A stretch of DNA of 10,595 nucleotides from Bacillota bacterium. Its GTDB lineage: Bacteria; Bacillota; Bacilli; Bacillales; Cytobacillaceae. The position numbers and the translations under genes are program-made. The first letter of the stretch is position 1. Every line of letters begins with the position of its first letter. The notes beneath the pieces are model-generated. The model made no database searches and was not told the DNA's origin. It saw nothing but the letters and a program-made list of their open reading frames with translations. This document shows, one piece after another, positions 4,995 to 10,595 of this stretch. The stretch covers positions 1 to 10,595 of the forward strand of contig JAUZPT010000070.1 of NCBI GenBank assembly GCA_030705745.1, given 5' to 3'.

Positions 4995-5303
4995 ATGATT
5001 AAAATGATCGCCCTTTATAAGCACCCTGAAAACAAGGAAGAATTTGACAAACACTATTTTGAAACGCATGGTCCGATCACAGCGAAAATTCCCGGTCTTC
5101 TTAAAATGGAAGTAACAAAGATCATCGGTAGCCCCATGGGCGGAGAAGGGAAATATTATTTAATGTGTGAAATGTTTTATGAGGACATGGCATCCTTTAA
5201 AGCAGCAATGAAAACGGACGAAGCAAAAGCTTCCGGTAAGGACGCGATGGCATTTGCAGGTGAGCTCATTACGTTAATGATCGGTGAAGAAGTGAATGAA
5301 TAA
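4995..5303 (+). CDS. EthD-family protein of the paa operon
   Basis: This 102-residue protein has the ferredoxin-like (dimeric alpha/beta barrel) EthD fold. It opens MIKMIALYKHPENKEEFDKHY, then ETHGPITAKIPGL with the typical His-Gly-Pro motif (H25), a YYLMCEMFY strand and a final helix with AFAGELITLM. EthD proteins take part in oxidative degradation or in handling reactive oxidised intermediates, but few have a proven reaction. Its place between epoxidase and beta-oxidation genes suggests a supporting role in phenylacetate breakdown, perhaps handling a by-product; this is inference. GAGGAG (4981-4986) lies eight bases before the ATG. Its last 8 bases overlap the start of the next gene, a sign of translational coupling. 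Confidence 0.85.
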   Translation: MIKMIALYKHPENKEEFDKHYFETHGPITAKIPGLLKMEVTKIIGSPMGGEGKYYLMCEMFYEDMASFKAAMKTDEAKASGKDAMAFAGELITLMIGEEVNE

Positions 5304-6072
5304 CTATGAATATATTGAAACCAACGTTGAAAATTCTCTTGGTTTCATAGCATTAAACCGCCCGAAAGTGCTGAATGCATTGAACCGGGGCATGGTGGCG
5401 GAAATTCTGGATGCCATGGAAACATTTGATCGTAACGATGATGTGAAAGTGATTATATTAAGCGGGAGAGGAAGATGCTTTGCTGCCGGCGCGGATATTG
5501 ACGAAATGGCCGATGCAACAGCAATCGATTTGGAACGTTTAAATCAATTTACTGATTGGGATCGGATTGCCTGGATTAAAAAGCCGATCATTGGAGCTGT
5601 TCATGGTTTTGCATTGGGCGGTGCATTTGAGCTCGCACTTTGTTGCGATTTGCTGCTTGCATCAAATGACGCCGAATTCGGGTTCCCAGAAGTGCTGCTC
5701 GGTGTCATGCCAGGTGCGGGTGGAACGGTTCGGCTCACAAAGCTTGCAGGAAAAACAAAGGCGATGGAATGGCTGTTTACAGGGATGAGATTCTCAGCAA
5801 ACGAGGCAATGCAATACGGTATTCTCAATCGAATCGTTGCAAAGGAAGTTCTGATGGAAGAAACCATCCGTTTAGCTCAGCAAATAGCGTTGCAGCCGCC
5901 CTTATCAATTCGGTTTATAAAGGAATCCGTTTTGAAGGCAATCGATTCCAGTATTTATGAAGCCATGCAATTTGAACGCAAAAATTTCTCATTATTGTTC
6001 TCCTCCAAAGATCAAAAAGAGGGAATGCAAGCTTTTCTGGAAAAGAGAAAAGCGAATTTTACCGGCAGATAA
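5296..6072 (+). CDS. paaF: Enoyl-CoA hydratase, PaaF-like (2,3-dehydroadipyl-CoA hydratase)
   Basis: This crotonase-family enzyme probably adds water to 2,3-dehydroadipyl-CoA to give 3-hydroxyadipyl-CoA, a late step of phenylacetate breakdown. The 258-residue protein has LNRPKVLNALN (20-30), the CoA-binding and oxyanion stretch FAAGADIDEM (62-71), and both catalytic glutamates of true hydratases: E112 in GGAFELAL and E132 in GFPEVLLG, followed by MPGAGG. The C-terminal SSKDQKEGMQAFLEKRKANFTGR is typical of the family. The start overlaps the ethD end by 8 bases and has only a weak purine-rich site upstream, so translation may depend on coupling. Assignment to PaaF rather than another hydratase rests on operon context and overall resemblance to PaaF. 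Confidence 0.85.
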   Translation: MNNYEYIETNVENSLGFIALNRPKVLNALNRGMVAEILDAMETFDRNDDVKVIILSGRGRCFAAGADIDEMADATAIDLERLNQFTDWDRIAWIKKPIIGAVHGFALGGAFELALCCDLLLASNDAEFGFPEVLLGVMPGAGGTVRLTKLAGKTKAMEWLFTGMRFSANEAMQYGILNRIVAKEVLMEETIRLAQQIALQPPLSIRFIKESVLKAIDSSIYEAMQFERKNFSLLFSSKDQKEGMQAFLEKRKANFTGR

Positions 6073-6084
6073 GGGGGTACATAC

Positions 6085-6858
6085 ATGTTTGAAACGGTCG
6101 AATACGAAGTACGAGGTCAGGTTGCCTGGATTACATTAAACCGTCCTGGAAAATTAAACGCGTTTAATGAGTCATTAAACAATGATGTTCGCTTGGCGGT
6201 CAAAGAAGCTTCAAGGAATGAAAATGTCCGTGCCCTTGTGATAACGGGTTCAGGAAGGGCATTCTGCTCCGGACAGGATCTTGAGGGAGTCGATGAGGGC
6301 ACCAATCTTGGAGAAGTGCTTCGAAATCGCTACAATCCAATGGTTCTCGAGCTTCATAAATGCGAAAAGCCAGTAATTGCCGCCGTAAATGGGGTTGCAG
6401 CTGGTGCAGGTATGAGTCTTGCCCTTGGGTGTGATTTTCGGATTGCCTCCGAAAAGGCAAGTTTTATACAGGCTTTTATTCACGTTGGCCTAATTCCGGA
6501 TGCAGGCAACCTATACTTTTTACCACGCCTTGTCGGTCATGCTAAGGCGCTTGAACTTGCCGTCCTAGGTGAAAAAATCAATGCTAATGAAGCACTAAAT
6601 ATCGGTCTTGTAACAAAAGTGACTCCGACTGATTCTTTTTATGAGGACGTGTCTGTTTTTGCTGAACGCCTTGCTTCATTGCCGACCCAAGCCATTGGCT
6701 TGATAAAGCGAAATTTAAATGCTAGCTGGCATGAAAACCTTGAGGAGTTTTTGGAAAGAGATGCCCAGGGGCAAAGAATTGCGGGACAAACGAAGGACCA
6801 TCGTGAAGGCGTAACCGCCTTTTTGGAAAAAAGAAAACCGGAGTTTAAGGGCTGCTAA
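6085..6858 (+). CDS. paaG: 1,2-epoxyphenylacetyl-CoA isomerase (oxepin-CoA forming), PaaG-like
   Basis: PaaG isomerises the phenylacetyl-CoA epoxide to oxepin-CoA, and also shifts a double bond later in the pathway. The 257-residue crotonase-fold protein differs from its neighbour as PaaG differs from PaaF. The first catalytic Glu position is occupied by Ser111 (GAGMSLALGCD), while the PaaG Asp is present as D139 in GLIPDAGN. The motif is usually PDxGG in E. coli PaaG; here the second Gly is Asn142. Other matches are GRAFCSGQDL (58-66), ERDAQGQRIAGQTKDHREG and AFLEKRKPEFKG. An AAGGGGG site lies about six bases before the ATG, and the gap after the paaF-like gene is 12 bases. Confidence 0.85.
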   Translation: MFETVEYEVRGQVAWITLNRPGKLNAFNESLNNDVRLAVKEASRNENVRALVITGSGRAFCSGQDLEGVDEGTNLGEVLRNRYNPMVLELHKCEKPVIAAVNGVAAGAGMSLALGCDFRIASEKASFIQAFIHVGLIPDAGNLYFLPRLVGHAKALELAVLGEKINANEALNIGLVTKVTPTDSFYEDVSVFAERLASLPTQAIGLIKRNLNASWHENLEEFLERDAQGQRIAGQTKDHREGVTAFLEKRKPEFKGC

Positions 6859-6877
6859 TTTTACTATTTTATTCGAG

Positions 6878-6883
6878 AAGGAG
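6878..6883 (+). promoter_or_regulatory. Ribosome binding site deciding a TTG start for the aldehyde dehydrogenase
   Basis: AAGGAG ends directly against the ATG at 6884, leaving no spacing, but lies nine bases before the in-frame TTG at 6893. The TTG is therefore the likelier start. The difference is three residues. Confidence 0.6.
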
Positions 6884-6892
6884 ATGAACATT

Positions 6893-8410
6893 TTGACCAT
6901 TGTTAAAGAACAAAAAATGGCACCACTTCAAGTGAAAAGAGAGGCTTATCAGCTGATCATTAACGGGGAACGAAAAGACGCCTTATCGGGGGAAACATAT
7001 ACAACTTTTAATCCTGCAACTGGTGAAGCAGTTGCTTCAATCGCCAAAGCCTCAATTGAAGATGCAGAGCTTGCAGTTAAGGCGGCGAGGAATGCCTTTG
7101 ATTTTGGAAAATGGCGACACTTCCCTGTAAATAAACGTTCCCGTACTTTGAACAAGATTGCAAGTATAATGAGAGCCCGCTTCAATGAATTAGTAGAATT
7201 AGAGATATTGGATACAGGAAAATCGCTCGCGGCTGCCCAGGGACAAGTGATGCAGGCAATAGAGGATTTTGAGTTTTATGCAGGTGCGATTGTGAGCCAT
7301 CGCGGCGCAGTCAATAGCATGCCAGGAGCTTTCCAAAACATTACGGAGAAAGAGCCTGTTGGCGTTTGTGCCCAAATCATTCCATGGAATTACCCTCTTA
7401 TGATGGCTTCCTGGAAAATTGCGCCAGCCATAGCAACAGGTTGTTCAGTTATTGTTAAACCAGCGACATTAACGCCATTAACAGCGATCGTGCTTGGTGA
7501 GATTTGCATCGAAGCCGGCGTTCCTGAAGGGGTAGTCAATATCATTCCGGGAGCTGGTTCCGAGGTTGGAAACTATCTTGTCGAGCATGAAAACGTGGAT
7601 AAAGTGGCCTTTACTGGTTCGACACCTATCGGTAAAGACATTATGGCGAAAGCTTCCAAAACGTTGAAAAGGGTTACGCTCGAACTTGGGGGGAAATCTC
7701 CGAATATCGTTTTCGAAGATGCCGATATTGATGCTGCTGTCGATGGATCGCTGTTTGGGATTTTTTACAATAGCGGCCAATCATGTGAAGCTCGGTCGCG
7801 CTTGTACGTCCATGAAAACATCTATGATGAGTTTATGGAAAAGTTTATTGATAAAACGAAAAAATTAAAGCTTGGCAATCCTTTTGAAAAGGATACGCAT
7901 GTCGGAGCGATCATCGACCGCCGCCAATTGGAAGTAATTGATTCATATGTAAAATCAGCCATTGAAGATGGGGCAACGATTGCTGCCGGTGGAAAAGAAG
8001 CAAAAATAGAAGGCTATGAAAATGGATTTTGGTATGAACCGACTATTATTACTAACGTAACGAACAGCATGAAGGTGGTTAAAGAAGAAATTTTTGGTCC
8101 TGTTGTCGTCGTTATGAAATTTAGCGATGAAAAAGAGGCAGTTAAGCTTGCTAACGACAGTGAATATGGATTAGGTTCAGCTGTTTGGACGAAAGACTAT
8201 GCGCGGGCCACTCGTATCTCCAAGTTAATTCAGGCGGGAATTGTCATGGTCAATTGCCCTTTCTCCGCTTTTCCAGGTACTCCTTTTGGCGGATACAAGC
8301 AATCCGGATTTGGCCGTGAGCTATGTGTGGAAACATTGGATCTCTACACAGAAACGAAAAGCGTGATCTCCTATTATGGAAGCCGTCCGCTCAATCCGTT
8401 TGGTATCTAA
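6893..8410 (+). CDS. NAD(P)-dependent aldehyde dehydrogenase, probably the ring-opening pathway semialdehyde dehydrogenase
   Basis: This 505-residue enzyme is a complete aldehyde dehydrogenase of the betaine-aldehyde type. Visible catalytic residues are N166 in IPWNYP, E264 in LELGGK and the nucleophile C298 in GQSCEAR. The NAD-binding FTGSTPIGK and the C-terminal FGGYKQSGFGREL are also present. In the operon it most likely oxidises the CoA-bound semialdehyde from oxepin-CoA ring opening to 3-oxo-5,6-dehydrosuberyl-CoA. That is the job of the dehydrogenase half of E. coli PaaZ and of the stand-alone PacL of Azoarcus. The MaoC-type hydratase half of PaaZ is absent: the protein ends 15 residues after the ETKSV motif. 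It could instead be a phenylacetaldehyde dehydrogenase feeding the pathway. Start choice is explained by the separate ribosome-site entry. Confidence 0.85.
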   Translation: MTIVKEQKMAPLQVKREAYQLIINGERKDALSGETYTTFNPATGEAVASIAKASIEDAELAVKAARNAFDFGKWRHFPVNKRSRTLNKIASIMRARFNELVELEILDTGKSLAAAQGQVMQAIEDFEFYAGAIVSHRGAVNSMPGAFQNITEKEPVGVCAQIIPWNYPLMMASWKIAPAIATGCSVIVKPATLTPLTAIVLGEICIEAGVPEGVVNIIPGAGSEVGNYLVEHENVDKVAFTGSTPIGKDIMAKASKTLKRVTLELGGKSPNIVFEDADIDAAVDGSLFGIFYNSGQSCEARSRLYVHENIYDEFMEKFIDKTKKLKLGNPFEKDTHVGAIIDRRQLEVIDSYVKSAIEDGATIAAGGKEAKIEGYENGFWYEPTIITNVTNSMKVVKEEIFGPVVVVMKFSDEKEAVKLANDSEYGLGSAVWTKDYARATRISKLIQAGIVMVNCPFSAFPGTPFGGYKQSGFGRELCVETLDLYTETKSVISYYGSRPLNPFGI

Positions 8411-8439
8411 AAGCCATACGCTTTAAATATTCATCATTT

Positions 8440-8479
8440 CGAGCACCCTTCAGCGGTGCTCGTCTTATTGTTCCTTCTT
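8440..8479 (+). terminator. Strong hairpin in the gap between the dehydrogenase gene and paaH
   Basis: A perfect 8-bp stem CGAGCACC/GGTGCTCG (8440-8447 with 8455-8462) closes a 7-base loop. It is followed by a T-rich but interrupted tail (8463-8479). It may be a partial terminator, or a stabilising 3' structure that lowers paaH-paaJ expression relative to upstream genes. I found no convincing new promoter between it and paaH, so some read-through is expected. Confidence 0.6.
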
Positions 8480-8514
8480 GGCAAACGATGAGGTGTGAAC
8501 AGAGATAGTAAGGC

Positions 8515-8534
8515 ACAACTACCAATAAAGTTGT
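8515..8534 (+). repeat. Second small hairpin in the paaH leader
   Basis: The inverted repeat ACAACT/AGTTGT (8515-8520 with 8529-8534) has an 8-base loop. It stands about 40 bases before the paaH ATG and 50 bases after the stronger hairpin. It has no T tail, so it is not a terminator. It may be an mRNA structure or chance. Confidence 0.3.
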
Positions 8535-8573
8535 TGAAGGTATTAAATCTAATACGAGAAGGTGAATTTGACC

Positions 8574-9449
8574 ATGAAGAATTTGGTTGTAATCGGTTCA
8601 GGCGTAATGGGCAGAGGAATTGCATACGTGAGTGCTATTGGTGGATTTGAGGTTATTGTAGTTGATAACCAACAAGCACAACTGGATGCCGCACAATCCG
8701 ATTTGTTGTCTATTTTTGATAAAGCTGTGGAACGTGGGAAAATGACATCCTCAGTCATGAAGGAGTCACTTTTGAGGCTAACTTTTTCAACAGATCTTGA
8801 AGCATCGGTTCGTTCTGCGGATTTAATAATAGAAGCTGTGCCTGAAGTCCTTTCGATTAAAAAAACCATTTTCGAAACGATCGACCTCCATGCACCTGTA
8901 GAATGCCTATTCGCGACAAATACATCAACGATGAGCCCAACCGAAATCGGATCGTTCACGAAGAGGCCAGATAAAGTAATCGCGATGCATTTTTTTAATC
9001 CTGTTCACAAAATGAAGCTGGTTGAAATCGTCCGAGGACTTGAAACGAGTGATGCGACTGCCATCACCATTCGAGAAGCAGCCGTAAAAATGGGAAAAGA
9101 AACGGTTGTCGTGAACGAATTTCCAGGTTTCGTAACGAGCAGAATCAGTGCACTCGTCGGAAATGAAGCGTTTTATATGCTCCAGGAAGGGGTAGGAACG
9201 GCTGAAGAAATCGATAAGGCAATTAAATTAGGATTAAATTACCCGATGGGGCCGTTTGAGCTGGGCGATTTGGTCGGGCTTGATACCCGTCTTAACAATT
9301 TAAAGTACTTGCATGAAAAGCTAGGTGAGAAATATCGGCCTGCACCACTTCTCGAACAGTTTGTCAAAGCTGGAAGGCTTGGGAGAAAAGCAGGCCGGGG
9401 CGTTTACGACTACCCGGAAACATCTCAAAAACAAAATGTGAGATCGTAA
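8574..9449 (+). CDS. paaH: 3-hydroxyacyl-CoA dehydrogenase, PaaH-like (3-hydroxyadipyl-CoA dehydrogenase)
   Basis: This NAD-dependent enzyme probably oxidises 3-hydroxyadipyl-CoA to 3-oxoadipyl-CoA. The 291-residue protein starts with a Rossmann fold, GSGVMG (G8, G10 and G13), with an acidic D34 (VVDNQQ) that favours NAD. The catalytic pair H139 (MHFFNPV) and E151 (KLVEIV) keeps the 12-residue spacing of the family. The C-terminal dimerisation domain includes NEFPGFVTSRI, NYPMGPFELGDLVGLDTRL and GRKAGRGVYDYP. It is the short single-module form, like Bacillus and clostridial 3-hydroxybutyryl-CoA dehydrogenases, not the 475-residue E. coli PaaH. The ATG at 8574 has AAGGTGA eight bases upstream. 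A TTG at 8568 and a GTG at 8562 are less likely starts. Confidence 0.87.
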   Translation: MKNLVVIGSGVMGRGIAYVSAIGGFEVIVVDNQQAQLDAAQSDLLSIFDKAVERGKMTSSVMKESLLRLTFSTDLEASVRSADLIIEAVPEVLSIKKTIFETIDLHAPVECLFATNTSTMSPTEIGSFTKRPDKVIAMHFFNPVHKMKLVEIVRGLETSDATAITIREAAVKMGKETVVVNEFPGFVTSRISALVGNEAFYMLQEGVGTAEEIDKAIKLGLNYPMGPFELGDLVGLDTRLNNLKYLHEKLGEKYRPAPLLEQFVKAGRLGRKAGRGVYDYPETSQKQNVRS

Positions 9450-9450
9450 T

Positions 9451-9456
9451 GGAGGG
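9451..9456 (+). promoter_or_regulatory. Ribosome binding site of the thiolase gene (TTG start)
   Basis: GGAGGG lies six bases before TTG 9463, two bases after the paaH stop. It fixes a TTG start, since the next in-frame ATG is far inside the conserved thiolase domain. Confidence 0.8.
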
Positions 9457-9462
9457 ATTACT

Positions 9463-10595
9463 TTGCGTGAAGTTGTGATTATCGATGCTGTTCGGACACC
9501 AATTGGCAAATATAACGGTGTGTTAAAAAATGTACGTGCGGATGATTTGGGGGCTCTCGCCATTAAAGCTTTAATTGAGCGGAATCCTGGAATTGATTTT
9601 TCAAACACGGAGGAAGTTGTTCTTGGAAACGCAAACCAGGCGGGGGAGGATAACCGCAACGTTGCCCGAATGTCCGCTTTGCTTGCGGACCTTCCAGTCG
9701 GAGTTGCAGGGACTACGATTAACCGTCTTTGCGGATCGGGACTTGATGCGGTTAACTATGCAGCGCGTGCAATTTTGGCTGGGGAAGGAGACTTATACAT
9801 TGCGGGAGGAACGGAAAGCATGACGAGAGCTCCGTTTGTGATGGCGAAGCCTAAGGCAGAATTCCCGCGTGGTAATATGGAAATGATCGATACAACGATT
9901 GGATGGCGCTTTATCAATCGGCAGCTTCACGAAAAATATGGTACGGATTCAATGCCTCAAACAGCAGAAAATGTCGCGAAAAAGTATGAAATTAGCCGAG
10001 CGGAACAGGATGAGTTTGCACTGAATAGTCAACTAAAGGCCCAGGCTGCGTTAAAATCCGGACTCTTTCAGGATGAATTGATTCCAATCAAGGTAACGGG
10101 AAGAAAAGGAGACGAGCACTGGATTACCGAAGATGAGCATCCACGTTCAGATACGACATTCGAAAAGTTGGCAAAGTTGAAACCGCTTTTTGAAAATGGA
10201 ACAGTAACGGCAGGTAATGCTTCTGGCGTAAATGACGGAGCATCCGCACTTGTTCTGATGAGCAGTGAACTAGCATTGGAACTTGGTATAAAGCCGCTTG
10301 CAAAATATATTACGTCCGCGGTGGCCGGTCTTGAACCATCGATCATGGGTGTTGGTCCAATTTATGCGACGAAGAAAGCTCTTAAACGAGCTGAATTGAC
10401 GATCGAAGATATCGGTTTAATTGAACTGAATGAAGCGTTTGCTTCTCAATCGATCGCCTGCGTAAAAGAATTGGGGCTTAATCCTGATAAAGTAAATGTA
10501 AATGGAGGAGCCATCGCTTTTGGGCATCCGCTCGGTGCCAGCGGAGCACGTATCCTAACCACCCTTTTGCATGAAATGAAAAGACGCGGTGTTAA
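9463..10595 (+). CDS. paaJ: 3-oxoadipyl-CoA / 3-oxo-5,6-dehydrosuberyl-CoA thiolase (3' partial)
   Basis: PaaJ splits 3-oxo-5,6-dehydrosuberyl-CoA and later 3-oxoadipyl-CoA, releasing acetyl-CoA and finally succinyl-CoA. The frame starts at TTG and runs off the window after 377 codons; a thiolase needs about 400. The translation starts [19 protein letters not shown]. It contains the acyl-accepting C90 in [60 protein letters not shown] and H355 in [11 protein letters not shown]. The second catalytic cysteine (CxGGG) lies past the edge. The stretch DTTIGWRF followed by [13 protein letters not shown] is characteristic of the PaaJ/PcaF group rather than acetoacetyl-CoA thiolases. It follows paaH by 13 bases. 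Confidence 0.9.
   Translation, partial: MREVVIIDAVRTPIGKYNGVLKNVRADDLGALAIKALIERNPGIDFSNTEEVVLGNANQAGEDNRNVARMSALLADLPVGVAGTTINRLCGSGLDAVNYAARAILAGEGDLYIAGGTESMTRAPFVMAKPKAEFPRGNMEMIDTTIGWRFINRQLHEKYGTDSMPQTAENVAKKYEISRAEQDEFALNSQLKAQAALKSGLFQDELIPIKVTGRKGDEHWITEDEHPRSDTTFEKLAKLKPLFENGTVTAGNASGVNDGASALVLMSSELALELGIKPLAKYITSAVAGLEPSIMGVGPIYATKKALKRAELTIEDIGLIELNEAFASQSIACVKELGLNPDKVNVNGGAIAFGHPLGASGARILTTLLHEMKRRGV

Noticed and set aside
5567..5960. Plus-strand frames overlapping the paaF-like gene
   Set aside because: They are out-of-frame readings of a gene whose catalytic motifs are intact throughout, so they do not indicate a frameshift.
8478..8506. Promoter for paaH using TTGGCA at 8478
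   Set aside because: No -10-like hexamer occurs at 16-18 bases; the nearest (TAGTAA) is 22 bases away.
1..10595. Mobile elements, CRISPR arrays, rRNA, tRNA, defence or toxin-antitoxin genes
   Set aside because: No direct-repeat arrays, terminal inverted repeats with a transposase, tRNA cloverleaf or rRNA-like sequence were found on reading. Nearly all sequence is covered by ordinary genes.

Overview
The window looks like chromosome from a low-GC endospore-forming Firmicute of the Bacillaceae. The signs are strong GGAGG-type ribosome binding sites, AT-rich sequence, TTG and GTG starts behind strong Shine-Dalgarno sites, a tiny Bacillus-type YjcZ membrane protein gene, and a Bacillus-style phenylacetate (paa) gene order. 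I saw no rRNA, tRNA, CRISPR array, insertion sequence or phage gene.

Left part (1-2090): this holds unrelated housekeeping or accessory genes. First comes the 3' end of a secreted-nuclease-like gene with a C-terminal sunset-type domain. Next is an HD-domain phosphohydrolase gene, which converges on a conserved gene of unknown function across a shared bidirectional terminator. A 32-residue YjcZ-family sporulation membrane peptide follows on the minus strand with its own terminator. Last is a 42-codon acidic ORF of unknown function, closed by a hairpin followed by 18 consecutive T.

Right part (2111-10595): this is a phenylacetate catabolic operon on the plus strand, in the order paaA-paaB-paaC-paaD-ethD-paaF-paaG-aldehyde dehydrogenase-paaH-paaJ (cut by the window edge). 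PaaA, PaaB and PaaC form the diiron epoxidase that acts on phenylacetyl-CoA, and PaaD is its maturation factor. PaaG isomerises the epoxide to oxepin-CoA. The aldehyde dehydrogenase probably oxidises the ring-opened semialdehyde. PaaJ, PaaF and PaaH carry out the beta-oxidation-like steps to acetyl-CoA and succinyl-CoA. A sigma-A promoter with a small dyad precedes paaA. A second likely promoter lies between paaD and ethD, and a strong hairpin lies between the aldehyde dehydrogenase gene and paaH, so the operon may be expressed as segments.

The pathway is known. The points worth a second look are: no paaE reductase gene inside the cluster; an aldehyde dehydrogenase without the MaoC hydratase half of PaaZ; an EthD-family protein embedded in the operon; the segmented transcription signals; and the small acidic ORF with its T18 tract just upstream of the operon. 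The ligase gene paaK and a regulator gene (paaX or paaR) are not in the window.
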